A stretch of 64,000 nt of DNA from Liolophura sinensis (GCF_032854445.1 NW_027017965.1:124001-188000); one strand, 5' to 3'; positions 9,937 through 21,000 are shown, numbered from the stretch's first letter. Notes: generated by a model not told the origin, from the sequence alone. Translations and numbers: made by a program.

Positions 9937-10412
9937 ATCCAGACAAAAGTACCTCAGTGTTCTTATTGCCAAGTTCACCAACCAAGTTTGCGAAAGGAAC
10001 CATTAAAGTCAACTCGTTTGCCTTCACGTCCATGGCAACAGATCGCAGCGAACATTTAAGAACAGATATTATTTGATAGCGATTAATTACTTTTCACTTT
10101 ATTTTGAAATATCGGAAGTGTCCCATCTTACTAACTGTAAGACAATCTTGAAATTGAAAGACATTTTTGCCAAATTTGGGAACAGCCCATCTTCTCATCA
10201 CAGACATGGGAACAAATTTCGTTTCTGTCGAATCAAAAGAATTCCAAGCAACCTACAACTTCCATCACACAAAGGTGAGTCCACACCATCATCAAGTCGA
10301 TATTGCTGTAATAAGCGACGTGAAACCAGCATCGGGAATCACCCCAGACATGATCCAGCCATTGCCAGATCCCTTTGACGACATTGTGGAAGGTACTCCA
10401 GCAATACGCTAG
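9937..10412 (+). pseudogene. Gypsy integrase core remnant
   Basis: A short decayed integrase core: a PWQQIA-like start near 10028, INYFSLYFEISEV at 10083 (the catalytic Asp is replaced by Asn) and LLITDMGTNFVSVESKEF at about 10188 around the second catalytic Asp. Frameshifts separate these pieces and the third acidic residue is not recognisable. Confidence 0.75.
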
Positions 10413-10681
10413 AATCGGCAGCGAGCGCGCTCAACTACTCGTTCTGGACGTGTGATTAATCCACCTAAACGTTACAGTTTCGAATGACTGGTGTTCTGGT
10501 GTCTCAAAGTTAATTGTCAGTGTAAGCTTGAGTTAAGTTAATTGTTCTAAAGTTAATCAGAAAGTGCAGGTATGTCCTTGTAATTGTGGAAATCCAAAGT
10601 GTGGACAGTGATCTGATTTATGAGACACTGGTTAATTTCAAACTTTGATGAAGATTTCAGTTAACTCCATAAGAGGGAAGA
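10413..10681 (+). other. Gypsy 3' untranslated region and polypurine tract
   Basis: No coding frame. It ends with AAGAGGGAAGA at 10671-10681, a purine tract directly before the TG of the right LTR, as expected for plus-strand priming. Confidence 0.6.
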
Positions 10682-10904
10682 TGTCATATAATGGTGTTGT
10701 ATACTGTAAGATGCAACCTTAGCGTTTGAAACAAACGATAGTCGTGACGACACATGTACACTTGCCGTGAATTAGAGTAATAAGAAAGAGTTCTTTCTTA
10801 TGATTGATTTATCAGATCTTTTTATGATTTATCAGATCTTTTTTATGATTTATTATCACTAACAAGACAAATGTGAAATTAGTTCCAAGTTCCAACAGTA
10901 TTTA
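10682..10904 (+). repeat. Right LTR of the Gypsy element, truncated
   Basis: Begins TGTCATATAATGG and contains a tandem run of TTTATGATTTATCAGATC words (about 10795-10850). It is cut at 10904 by the terminus of Polinton P1, so its end is not in view. Confidence 0.65.
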
Positions 10905-11160
10905 AGTAGTATAGGGAATAGGGGTTCTGGCGCACCTTCCCCTTGGCAAATAGAGGCTCCCAGTCCCCATTCCCTTCCCTGCTTCTGGGGGTAGTATACA
11001 CACTATAGGTTATGGACCACCCTCCCCTGGGGGCCCTCCCCAGAACAAATAGAGGCCCCTCAGCCTCATTTCGTGAAAAGATATAAGCATATTAGCCCAC
11101 CCTCGGCCGCACCTTCCCCTGGGACCCTCCCCAGAACAAATAGAGGCCCCCAGCCCCTTC
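10905..11160 (+). repeat. P1 terminal region with subterminal repeats
   Basis: Starts AGTAGTATAGGGAATAGG, related to the E, P2 and P3 ends. Inside, a block of the type GCACCTTCCCC...AACAAATAGAGGCCC recurs about three times (near 10930, 11020 and 11110), so this terminus is longer and more repetitive than that of E. The base composition changes abruptly from AT-rich to GC-rich at 10905. Confidence 0.8.
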
Positions 11161-11247
11161 TAGTGTCGCACTTAGACACATCGATCTTTCGGTCTATTCC
11201 CCGCCGAAACACGTACCAGAACGACCAACCAGAACGACAAAACAGAC

Positions 11248-12236
11248 ATGGCGTCTAATTATGTCACCTTCGACTGTGCTGAGCTCATCGCCGCTTGCGA
11301 GGCCACCAAGGCCTCCGGCAAGCCGCTTTCGACGGTCTTCTCGATTGAAACCTCCGCCCGCCCAGCCCCCACGGTACGAAATACATGGGGCTCCACGTCG
11401 CCACCCCTGGCAAGAAGGGGCGGCTGATGGTGCGAGTTCTTAAGGAGAAGCACGTCGGCCAAATACCCCCTCTCGACGACGTCGAAGCCACCCGCATCAA
11501 CGCGGAGCGCGGCGGCAAGTACGGGGCCGTGAAGAAGCGCGAACGCCACCCCATCCTCAATGTGCAGCTATACAAGGACCGCGTCGAGACAGACGACCAA
11601 GGCGGCTCCAAAGGAGCCCTGCCCGGCGGCGACCAGAAGTCCAAGTATTTCCGCGTCCGCCAGTTCGTCGATGAATTCTTCAACGCGACGATGAAGGAAC
11701 GCCTAACCGACGGGACCATCATCCTCCGGGATGCTCGCCGCAAGGACTACCCGCCCGGCATGGTCGTCGTGCCCAACACCACGATTGTCCCGCTCTTCCA
11801 GACCCACGTGTCGATGGAGGCAAAGACGGATCCCGGTACTGAGCTGGCGAATCCGATCTGCCGCACGAACATGAAGTTCGACAAGGACACGGGCCTCCCC
11901 AAAAAGGCCACATTCTTCGACTACACGAAGGCCCACCGCGACGCCAAGACTGGCAAGCGCACCTATGAGCCTCTAACTTGTGACGGCCACCCGGTGACGG
12001 CGCACAATGTCCACCTGATCCGCTCCCACTTGGTCTTCAGCGGCATCGTCAATATGAACGCTGTCTGCGCCTCGAACATTGGCCTCTCCATTCCCTCAGA
12101 GATGGAGGTGGTCATCGTGGAGCCGCCCGCCAGTCACAGTATCACGGTCCACGACGTCTTCGAGGGAGACGAGCTCGGCGACGGCGACACCGCGGCCCCG
12201 CCCGCCAGCCGCCGTACCACCAAGGGGGGTCGCTAG
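11248..12236 (+). pseudogene. 330-aa Polinton accessory protein, one frameshift
   Basis: The ATG at 11248 opens a frame of about 45 codons (start MASNYVTFDCAELIAAC). A one-base loss at about 11370-11385 shifts it into the long frame that ends at 12236. Together they would give about 330 aa, ending in a low-complexity acidic then basic tail (DGDTAAPPASRRTTKGGR). It sits between the terminus and the C gene, where other copies have the unrelated 83-aa gene. I do not recognise the family. The beta-rich look and the small acidic tail resemble viral single-stranded-DNA-binding proteins, but that is only a guess. Confidence 0.6.
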
Positions 12237-12354
12237 CGCAAAAAAAATCCGGAGCCTGCCGTTAGGGTGGTGATTAATTGGTAACAGGGGAGTTATAAAC
12301 CAGGCCTTTTTGGACCATGGGTTCGAGCCCAAAACTGGGCACCTCCCCAGAACA
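12237..12354. other. Intergenic spacer between convergent genes (P1)
   Basis: A short spacer between the 330-aa gene and the end of the C gene. The left half is unlike other copies. From about 12343 (CCCCAGAACATCATTCGG) it matches the 3' flank of C in E, P2 and P3, which marks where the accessory gene was exchanged. Confidence 0.5.
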
Positions 12355-13044
12355 TCATTCGGAAAGACCGTTTTTCAGCTCTTGCCGAGCTAGTTTTCGG
12401 CCGCGATCTATAAGCTGTTTTTTCGTGCTTTCATCGATCTCTACGGCGTTGAATGCCTTACGAGACTTAGCGCGTATCTCCTGCTTCAGATCAGAGTAGT
12501 TCTGGAGCTCCTGAACGATTGCTTGAACTCTTCGTCCGAAATAACACCATCAGATAATGCCGTAGATACCTGTGCACGGATGCTCTTAAGTTTGGCCTCA
12601 GCCAACAGCCGTATATCGTTATGTTTCTTGGCCTTTGCGTGAAGTCGGCCGCTAACGAATTTTCCGGCGATATTTAAGACACCGCAAGCTAGGGCCGCAG
12701 CATCCATGGCCAAGACATGCAATTATTGTTGTGAGTAGTCCCACGCCTGCAACCCCTAGTCCCAAACCGGCCGTGAGCATGGCCGAACCAAGGGCCTCGG
12801 CGGATAAGACACGGCGCCGGTACTTTTTGTACAAGGCCCGACGGAGATCTCGCTCAGATTCAAGCTGATTCTGTATTTCGCTGATATACTGCAGACGATG
12901 GGCGTGCGCCACGCTCTCCGGCGGCGCGGTCGGGGCCAAGGGGTTTTCAACCATAATCGTCGGCGTGGTCGGGGCCAAGGGATGGTAATCCGTAATCGTC
13001 GGCAAAGGGTTTTCATCCGTGATCGCCGGGTACAGTCGTCCCAT
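12355..13044 (-). pseudogene. C-family coiled-coil/hydrophobic protein (P1, first block)
   Basis: The frame starts at 13044 (MGRLYPAITDE) and follows the complete E copy: a Pro-rich N-terminus with extra TTPTIMVENPLAP-type repeats, a coiled coil (RLQYISEIQNQLESERDLRRAL) and a hydrophobic Gly/Leu segment. A frameshift near 12720 breaks it after the hydrophobic segment. The C-terminal part (SDGVISDEEFKQ) continues in another frame to the stop at 12355. Function unknown; see 60051-60719. Confidence 0.8.
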
Positions 13045-13054
13045 ATTGTCCGTC

Positions 13055-13834
13055 CTACGAATCAATAACGTCGGTAAACTCTAAATCGTCCTCTGGACTA
13101 CTAACACGAAAGCGGCGAAGTCTTATACCGGACTCTAAAGAGATTTCATCGAGATTGAAAGCGCCCCCTGCAAAGACCCGTATATCCTCGAGAGAGCTCC
13201 GGATGACTCGGTCGCCCTGGGCCGGTAATTTGATCATAGGTCTGAGCCCCTTTTCATCGTGCTCTTCAGGCCACTTAATTTTCAACCCGGTAATTATGGA
13301 GGAACGGCGCTGAGAGGCCGTGCCAAGTATGATGTTGAAGATAAGTATAGATCCAGGGTTTATTCGTAGTATGGCTATAGACACGGTTTGCGCGGTAAGA
13401 CGCCCGGTCTCTACACCCGGCTCCGCAGTAAGTGTGAAGTAACCTCCTCCTTCCATAAATAGATAACAGCTGGCGGATGGTACGTACGACACGAAAGAGG
13501 TTCCGGAGTTGAAAACTTTTTTCACCTCGGCTGTAGTGGCCTGGACCGACATCGGGGTCACCTTCAAATCAATCAACCAATCCGGGTCGCGAGCTCTGGC
13601 AAGAACAAAGCGGTCTTCAAGGCGAATTAATGATAGTTTTAGTTCTTCAATCACCTCAGACGGCGACCTGCGCTCTTGCTCTGCAGTGGATGAGACATCT
13701 TCAAGGGAAGCAAACGTGGCAGGTTCTGCTTGTCCCCCCCCCCTCCACCGTAATCTTTTTGCGGTTCGAACATCCGCCAAGTCGCTTAAAGACAGGCACG
13801 CAGACCTGGGACCGGCTGCGTCCACCATACTCAT
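13055..13834 (-). CDS. B-family protein, open copy with shortened N-terminal module
   Basis: This is the only B copy in the window whose frame is open throughout (259 aa, start MSMVDAAGPRS at 13834). The shared N-terminal module is cut by an internal deletion: after LSLSDLADV the next ~12 residues are a junction sequence around a C run, in place of the GKIYAFEF segment. The B body follows: RRSPSEVIEE, RDPDW, GYFTL, NPGSILIFNIILG, SSLEDIRVFAGG and DDDLEFTDVIDS at the end. The start overlaps the upstream A stop as ATGA. It lies 10 bp upstream of C. The predicted structure is beta-rich; the role is unknown, likely structural. Confidence 0.75.
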   Translation of the reverse strand: MSMVDAAGPRSACLSLSDLADVRTAKRLRWRGGGQAEPATFASLEDVSSTAEQERRSPSEVIEELKLSLIRLEDRFVLARARDPDWLIDLKVTPMSVQATTAEVKKVFNSGTSFVSYVPSASCYLFMEGGGYFTLTAEPGVETGRLTAQTVSIAILRINPGSILIFNIILGTASQRRSSIITGLKIKWPEEHDEKGLRPMIKLPAQGDRVIRSSLEDIRVFAGGAFNLDEISLESGIRLRRFRVSSPEDDLEFTDVIDS

Positions 13835-14153
13835 TGTATTTCTAGGGTAGCACTGAGGTACCCTACATTCATATCCTTGCCGTCTTTATGAATGGAACCC
13901 TAAGATGGGGGCAAGCTCTTGGAGCATTATGACGTCATTTTCTGGGATGGTAAGGACTAGGCGGCTTGTAGCTGCATTCAATCCCAGAGAAAGCCCATGC
14001 GGGCGGAATATGTCCTTGTCCAGCGTACAGATATTGTAGTAGCCCGCGAAGGGCGGTTTTAAGGCGGCCGTCGAGGTTGTTAAGGGCATGAGGCAGCGTG
14101 TGTTGTGCCCCATTTAGAATGTCAGTCAATGGGATGAACATCTTAGCCACGAT
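13835..14153 (-). pseudogene. A-family remnant and start of the 435-aa gene (P1, first block)
   Basis: Pieces of the A gene: its last codons near 13840-13885, then a deletion, then the middle (APILGFH to KDIFRPHG) and the N-terminal segment to the start ATG at about 14134. Just beyond, the first 9 bases of the 435-aa gene (ATGAACAGC) are present, then the sequence jumps into a C gene. This marks a recombination between two copies. Confidence 0.75.
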
Positions 14154-14397
14154 GAACAGCCGTGAGCATAGCCGAATCAAAGGCCTCGGCGGCTAAGACA
14201 CTGCGCCGGTACTTTTTGTACAAGGCCCGGCGGAGATCTCACTCAGATTCAAGCTGCCTCTGTATTTAGCTGATATACTGCAGGCGATGGGCGTGCGCCA
14301 CGCCCTCCGGGGGGATTTCAACCATCGGCGCGGTCGGGGTCAAGGGGTGGTCATCCGTCGGCTTTTCATCCATGATCGTCGGGTACAGTCGCCCCAT
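14154..14397 (-). pseudogene. C-family N-terminal fragment (P1, second block)
   Basis: Codons 1 to about 80 of the C protein: start at 14397, Pro-rich N-terminus and coiled coil, broken off at the beginning of the hydrophobic segment where the first block was joined. Confidence 0.75.
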
Positions 14398-14407
14398 ATT
14401 GTATATC

Positions 14408-16024
14408 CTACGAATCAATAACGTCGGTTAGCTCTAAATTGTCATCGGGGGTACTAACAAGAAAGCGGCGAAGGCCTATACCGCACTCTAAATTGATTGC
14501 ATCGAGATTTAAAACGCCCCCTATGACGACTCGTATGTCCTCGAGATAGCTCCGGATGATTGGGTCGCCCTGGGCCTGTAATTTAATCCTCAGTCTGAGA
14601 TCCTTTGTATCGTGCTCCGCAGGCCACCTTATTTTAACCCCGGTAATCAAAGTGCAACGGCGTTGTTCGGCCGCGCCAAGTATGAGGCTGAAGATAAGTA
14701 TAGATCCAGGGGTTAGTAGTAGTGAGCCTTTAAAATCGGTTTGCGCGGTAAGACGCACGGTCTCTACACTAGGCGCCGCAGATAGTGTGAAGTAACCTCT
14801 TCCACCCAAACCTATATGACATTAGCTGGTTGGTACCCACGACACGAAAGAGGCTCCGGAGTTGAAAACTTTGTTCACCAGGGCCCTGGTGGCCTGGACC
14901 GTCATCGGGGTCACCTTCACATCTATCAACTGTTATGTGCACGGCTGCCGTCAGTTTCTAAATATAGCTTGTCACTGTTTACATATGCTAAGTTCAGGGA
15001 GTGCTGTCTGCCTCTACCTTAGAGTATTCCAGAATGCGCTCAGTTCGGTGCCTGTTTGTTTACATCAAGTGTTCAGGAATTTCCTTATTCTAGACAATTC
15101 CACCAGGCTTTATAAGACCTATGAAAGCAGGTCAAACGGGGAGAAAACGGAGAAAAGAGAACAGAGAAGAGAGAACGAAGAAAGGAGAATTGTTGAAAGT
15201 TTAGATGCTTTTGCTGTGTATTACTTTAGTAGGCCTTTCGTGCTGAATTTTGGTGTCTTTATAGCCTCTGGCTTTGTTATATCTCCACCGAGAACTTGTT
15301 CAGTCTGAACTTGTATGTTTAATTTGTGCTCTTGTATACACAGTGCCTATTAGTACACGGACCCTGTCTGTGGAATTTTGTGTATATTTCGTCATACACT
15401 CAGTTATACTGTGGATTTTCCCTCTTGTGAATTTGCCTCTGAGCATTTATGCCTGTGTGGTATATATATTGTGGAATATATGCGTCCGTTTGGACTTGAC
15501 ACCGTAAGTACTTTAGTATTTGTATAGATATTGCTATCCTTTCTTGTTAAACTTAAGTACTTTAGTATTTGTATAAGTCTTATTATCTGTTCTTGTTAAA
15601 GCTAATAAATTCTTGTAAAATAAAATCTACTGGTTTTGGTTACTTTTTTGTGCGGCTAAACTGTCGTGTATTTCGAACAAGCCATCTCTTTATAATACAG
15701 ACAGTTTGGGTCGTAACACAACCAATCGGGGTCGCGAGCTCTGGCAAGAACAAAGCGGTCTTCAAAGCGAATTAAAGAGAGTTTTTGTTCTTCAATCACC
15801 TCAGACGGCGACCTGCGATCTTGCTCTACAGAGGATGAGACATCTTGAAGGGAAGCAAACGTGGCAGGTTCTGCTTGCCCCGTAATCTTTTTGCGGATGT
15901 ACTTTCCACTTTGAAACTCGAAGGCGTAGATTTTACCTTCCTGACCTTGAAGTTCGAACTTCGACACATCAGCTAAGTCGCTTAAAGACAGGCACGCAGA
16001 CCTGGGACCGGCTGCGTCCACCAT
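14408..16024 (-). pseudogene. B-family gene split by a solo LTR (P1, second block)
   Basis: The N-terminal part (16024 to 15719: shared module, then SSVEQDRRSPSEVIEEQ and RDPDW) and the C-terminal part (14930 to 14408: YFTL, TPGSILIFSLILG, DDNLELTDVIDS) are separated by a 788-bp LTR inserted in the codons after the RDPDW motif. Apart from the LTR, the two halves are largely open. The start is ATGGTG, because the ATGA overlap has become ATAA. Confidence 0.8.
14931..15718 (+). mobile_element. Solo LTR, 788 bp
   Basis: Begins TGTTATGTGCACGG and ends GGGTCGTAACA, so the ends form a TGTTA...TAACA inverted repeat. It is flanked by CAAC on both sides (14927-14930 and 15719-15722). The uninterrupted B copies show the single CAAC. 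No internal coding region remains. Partial copies lie at 44138-44735 (reverse) and 45551-45827. Confidence 0.9.
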
Positions 16025-16070
16025 ACTTATTGTATTTCTAGGGTAGCACTAATGTACCCTGCATAAATAC
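16025..16070 (-). pseudogene. A' gene, 3' end left of the large insertion (P1)
   Basis: The last codons of A' (GYISATLEIQ-type ending) and its TAA stop. The rest of the gene lies beyond the insertion, from 24149. The ATAC at 16067-16070 is duplicated at 24149-24152. Confidence 0.8.
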
Positions 16071-16817
16071 TGTTATGTATGACTATTTAACGTTTTCATG
16101 TACTGTTAGTCTGCGGACCTTTGTGAAATGTTTGTTTATTTACTGGTTTTAGGGCCACTTTCCTGGCGGATATCGTGGCCCATCAAATCAGTGTTTTATT
16201 ATTTTTTTTTTTAACACATGAATATTTTGGTTACATTACAGCAGTGCGTTGGAATACTATTTACATATGTACATGAGTCAATTAGTGGGATTAACCTCTT
16301 TGTGGTAGCATGTTACAGCTTATTCTATAGGTTCAAATGCTGCCATGGTCATTTAACAGAAAGGGGATAAATAGTAAGCTATTTACAGGGATTAACGTTA
16401 TCTTTACATTAGAAATACATAGATCTGCATTAAAAAATTACAATGAGTTGCCTATACAGAAATTTACACAGAGAGAAAACAACAGTAGTGCCTTTATTTA
16501 TTGGTTAACAGTTTTGTTCTCTTGCTTCCTCCTCTGTGGCGTGGAGTTAAGGAGCTCCCGCCACTTATACCGGACGCCGTCCAGGAAAAACCAGCGTACT
16601 GGAAACCTGTGCCTGTAACAGGTGCGACAAGTATAAATGAGGAGCAAGGATGTCAGGCCTCATCCACTTAGTTGAAGCAAGAGATAGTCCTATTGTCATG
16701 ATGTCTTTCATGTTTCTGGTCTTCGTTTCCTGGTTGTTAAGTTTCTTTGGTCCCATGGGTCTTCTTATTGTTTTCCCTGTCTTCTTCTTTAATTGATTTC
16801 TTCTCTATTTCCAATTT

Positions 16818-17384
16818 TTATTCGTGGCCTCCCATGGCGGCGCAGACAGCACGTTTCACAGACCGGTAGAACAGTTCCTGGCCTAGAGTGTTTAGGTGCA
16901 CTCCGTCGTTGGTTAGAATTTGTTTTTGTGGTCGGATCAGTACCCTGTGTCTCCAGAAGGTGGCCAACTGGTTGTTTGTCAGCTTCTTGTTAATTTCATG
17001 GATTTTTGTATTATAAATGTGGACCGAAAATCGCCGAGTTACCTGACGGTAAAGAAGCTGGCTGATGTAGATCCTTGGAATTTGGAATTTCGTTTTAAGT
17101 GCACCAACATAGTCTAAAATATCAGCGCAAATTGCTGCTGCTGATTTGTGAGAGTCCGCATCGTTTCCCCCAATGTGAAGGATAACTAGGTCAGGTTTTG
17201 TCTCCTGAAGGAGACTTTCCAATCTTCCAGAGCATCTAAGTGTCCCAACTCTAGCTCCCCCAATGCCAAAAAACCGAATGTCCTGGCCTGTTCCAAAGTC
17301 GATTCTAGAGTTTGGGATCGAATTTCGAAGGATACTATTCTCCAGTCTATGAACGTAACTGCTGCCGATAATAAAGATTTTCAT
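16818..17384 (-). CDS. SGNH/GDSL-type hydrolase ORF
   Basis: The 188-aa frame shows the conserved SGNH blocks: IIGSSYVHRLE at the start (nucleophile Ser), VILHIGGNDADS in the middle (GxND oxyanion Asn), and DGVHLNTLGQELFYRS near the end (catalytic Asp and His). No signal peptide is visible. It lies on the same strand as the LINE ORFs, about 600 bp after ORF2 and before the poly-A tail. Esterase domains of this fold occur in ORF1 of some CR1-like LINEs; a separate downstream ORF is unusual. It could instead belong to an older element at this site. The frame is intact. Confidence 0.75.
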   Translation of the reverse strand: MKIFIIGSSYVHRLENSILRNSIPNSRIDFGTGQDIRFFGIGGARVGTLRCSGRLESLLQETKPDLVILHIGGNDADSHKSAAAICADILDYVGALKTKFQIPRIYISQLLYRQVTRRFSVHIYNTKIHEINKKLTNNQLATFWRHRVLIRPQKQILTNDGVHLNTLGQELFYRSVKRAVCAAMGGHE

Positions 17385-18004
17385 CCTTTTTATTTTTTTT
17401 TTTTCCCTGTGAAAACAAATAGAGAAAACAAATATACAAGATAGTTGTATTTTTGATTTGCGAAGGGGTTTTGTTTATGAGATAATGTATATCTTAAGCA
17501 AGAAGATATTTGATAAAACAGATATTTAGGAGCAAATTAGTGGTATACCTACCAATCAGAAATTGATAGAGGGTCTGCCCTCGTATGATATATACACATT
17601 TGTAAATAAATAGAAAATAAATATCAAATAATAAGAATAGATAAATAACAACAAGTAAGAGGGCAGATTAGTTAATGGAGAAATATTATTAATTACTACA
17701 GTTATCAACTTTTGTGGTTACATTGTTTTCGTGTGCTATGTTTTTGCAGATTGGTTTCATGGACGTTTTATCGGCCCTCAAGATCAAGGTATCGCCGATA
17801 TAGTTGGGGATAAAGTTGTAGGGAGGAATTATGTATCTGTGGAATAAACGGCCCTCAAAATCAAGGTTTCGCCGTTGTTAGTATATGTGTTTGGTAATTA
17901 CGGAGAATGCACCGTTTTTAATCAGAGAAGGTGACGTATTGTTGACTAGAGCAGAAACGGCCCTCAGAATCAAGGTATCGCCGTTGTTGGTCAATTGTGT
18001 TTTA
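17385..18004 (-). repeat. Three hairpin-like 26-bp repeats in the LINE 3' region
   Basis: This non-coding stretch holds three copies of CGGCCCTCA(A/G)(A/G)ATCAAGG followed by T(A/T)TCGCCG, at about 17772, 17849 and 17959. Each has CGGC/GCCG and CCT/AGG arms around a short loop. The copies are unevenly spaced (about 77 and 110 bp), so this is not a simple satellite. No gene is seen here. Confidence 0.75.
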
Positions 18005-21000
18005 TCAGATTCGGCTTTCGTAACCCGTCGATTTGATGTATTCTATTAGTAAGGAGAATATTTGTGCTCTCAGGTGTGGTTTGGGGTTAAGGATAGTCTG
18101 AAGGTCAAGTTCACATTTGTAGATTTGCAGGCATTCTGCCAATCGTCTTCGTTCTTTACTGTGTTTAATACATTGTAGCAAATAGTGCTCTATGGTTTCA
18201 TCATGCTCTTGACAGGCTGGGCAAGTTGGTGAAGAATTTTGGATTATAGTTGCTAGATGTGCTTTGAGCCCTGTTTTCCCTAGTCTCAGGCGTGATATGT
18301 TTTTGTCATCTTGGTTATTCAATAATTGGAACGAATTTAATTTTGTAATCGTTCCGTTTAATATTTTATAGTGCCACCGTCCGCGGGATTCTTTATCCCA
18401 TTCCTCTTTCCACTGATTGTTAATTTGGGTATTGATCAATGTATATATTTCATTTTGGCTCAGAGGGACGTCTATATCTTGTTCATATTTTCGTAGGCTC
18501 GATTTTGCTGCCTGATCTGCAATTTCATTTCCTCGAATATTAACGTGCGCTGGAACCCATGCTAGAGTCAGGTCGGTTTTTTCCGCTGAGGGAGTCGCTT
18601 AGTATGGCTACTCGGTTTGGTTTGTTCTCAAGAATCCATTGTAGTGCCATTGTAACTGCAACTAATTCACTAGTATAGACGGAGAGGTGGTTGGGTAGTT
18701 TATAGTTTTTAACTATGTTTAGATCTGGTATTGCAAATGATGATCCAGTGTGACCCTGCACATTTTTAGATCCGTCAGTATATATTTTTAGATGACCGTT
18801 GTAGTGTTCGTGGAAGTGTTCTAAGGCTTGAGCTTTGATATATACTGGGTTTTCCAGTTTTGAAATTTGGTCGTGGAGTGCAATGTCTATTTGGGGAGTT
18901 TGCAATAGCCACAGGGGTTGTTGATATACATTTTCTTGTTGCTTTGGCAAGGCAATGTCATATTTGCAAAGTAGTCTGTTGATTTCATATCCTATTGGAG
19001 CTGAGTGTTTTGTCCATTTTTTTTTCAGATATTCATATTCAGAATATGGGAGGATTAAACTGTAACATGGATGTGTATTACCGTAAGCGCTTATTTTTCC
19101 TGCATATTTGAGGGTTAGTTGTTCTCTTCTAAGGTGAAGGGGTTTTTCAAGTGTTTCTACTTGGAGACTGCAAAGCGAAGTGCCTTTGAAGGCTCCTGTT
19201 GCTACTTTTAAGGCAGAATATTGAATACTATCAATTCGCTGTAGTAGAGTTTTGCACGCGGATTGATAGACTATTGCACCATGGTCTATTTTGGAGCGAA
19301 TTAGACACTGGTACATTTTTATGAGTGTGGTTTTGTTGGCTCCCCATTTAGTGCCTGAAATGCATCTCATAAGATTGAGATCGCGTTGGCATCTAATTGT
19401 GAGGTCATCAATATGGTCTTTCCATGTTAATCTACTATCAAGAATCATACCTAGGTATTTCACATTTTCTTTGATTTCAATTTTCTTTTTACCTAAGAAA
19501 AGTTCAATATTCACTTTTCTTCTGTTTGTAAAAACAATACCTGTCGTTTTAGTGGCTGAGAATTTAAATCCCCAGTGGTCGGCCCAGTTTGAGATGGTGT
19601 TTAATGTTTTCTGTATAGCATCTTTTATTTTCTTAATAGATTTGCCTGTTTTCCATATTGCCGCATCGTCAGCAAATAGTGACTGCTCTATTTTTGGATG
19701 GTTACTGTCTATTGTATTTGCTAAACCGTTTATCAGAATGTTAAATAACGTCGGGCTTAGTACGCTCCCTTGAGGTGTACCATTTTGTTGAGTGTGTCTT
19801 TTAGATGAAGTTTGTCCAAGTCTGACTTTAAAGTTCCGATTTCTTAGGAAATCATATATCCAATGTTGGATTCTTCCTTTTATCCCAAGTTGATCGAATT
19901 GGAGTATAACTCCATCCTGCCAAACGAGGTCGAAGGCTTTTTCAATATCTAGAAAAACAGTGAATTCGCGCCTACTTATCCCCTTTCGGATTTGATGTTG
20001 TAATTTTGTTAGATGGTCGTATGTACTTCGTCCTTTTCTAAATCCACTTTGTGTTTCATTTAGTACTTTATTTTTAGCAAGATGAAATTCTAGTCTGTTT
20101 TTGACCATAGTTTCCATTAGTTTACATAGGCATGACGTGAGTGATATTGGGCGGTAGGAGGAACTATCTGATGGGTTTTTTCCAGTCTTTTGGATGGGAA
20201 TGACAATGGACGATTTCCAACTTTGTGGCAGCTGTTTTTTCCTCCAACTTGTATTTATGAGTTTTAGTAATATATTTTGTGTTTTTAGCGGTAAGTGTTT
20301 CAGGATTTTGTAGCCTAATTTGTCTTCGCCTGGTGAGGTTTCTTTTTTATAGTGAATGGCTTTGTGATATTCCTGTAGGGAGAAATCTTTGTTAAGGTCA
20401 TGTTCAACGTGATCGTCGGGCTCTAGTTGTAGAAATGTGTTATCTTTGATTATTTTGAACGTTGGATTGAGGTTTCGATCGCTGCTATTTTCTGCGAAGG
20501 TTTTTGCGAGGCATTCTGCTTTTTCCTCATTGATTTTGTGTTTGTGATCCAAAGTTGGGATTGGATTGATGGTTTTGCCTTGTATATGTTTGAGTTTGTT
20601 CCATACCTGCTTTGAATTTGTTTTTGTATCAAGTGTTCCACAGTAGTTCTCCCAGTATTTGGCTTTGGCACGGGAGACTGATTTTTCGGCTTCAATTTTT
20701 AGGTTTTTGTATTTTTCGTGGTCTGTATGTAATCTGGTTCTTTTGAATTTACGCAGTGCTCTTTTTTTGTTTCTTATATTTGCAGCACATTCACTGTTCC
20801 ACCAGGGAACAGGATTTGCAGCCCTTTTATGCTGGGAGGAAATAGGGATGTGTTGTTCTGCTATCCTGAGTATATTATCAGTAAGTTTTTGGTTGAATAG
20901 GTCTATATTGGAGAGGCAGTCATCATCAATGAATATATTTTGGCAATCTTTCTTAAAATTTTCCCAGTTTGCTTTGTGGAACAGAAATTTGGGGTTGTTG

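Larger units (their letters stand above)
3229..10904 (+). mobile_element. Gypsy-like LTR retrotransposon, decayed and interrupted
   Basis: Gag, reverse transcriptase, RNase H and integrase remnants occur in the expected order on the plus strand. A left LTR remnant (3229-3312) resembles the right LTR (from 10682), which follows a purine-rich tract. A hAT-like transposon (5003-9448) splits the polyprotein at the RT/RNase H boundary. The right LTR is cut by the terminus of Polinton P1. Many frameshifts and stops show that it is inactive. Confidence 0.85.

Noticed and set aside
11248-12236. Confident naming of the 330-aa gene as a single-stranded-DNA-binding protein
   Set aside because: Only a general impression of a beta-rich fold with an acidic/basic tail; no diagnostic motif.
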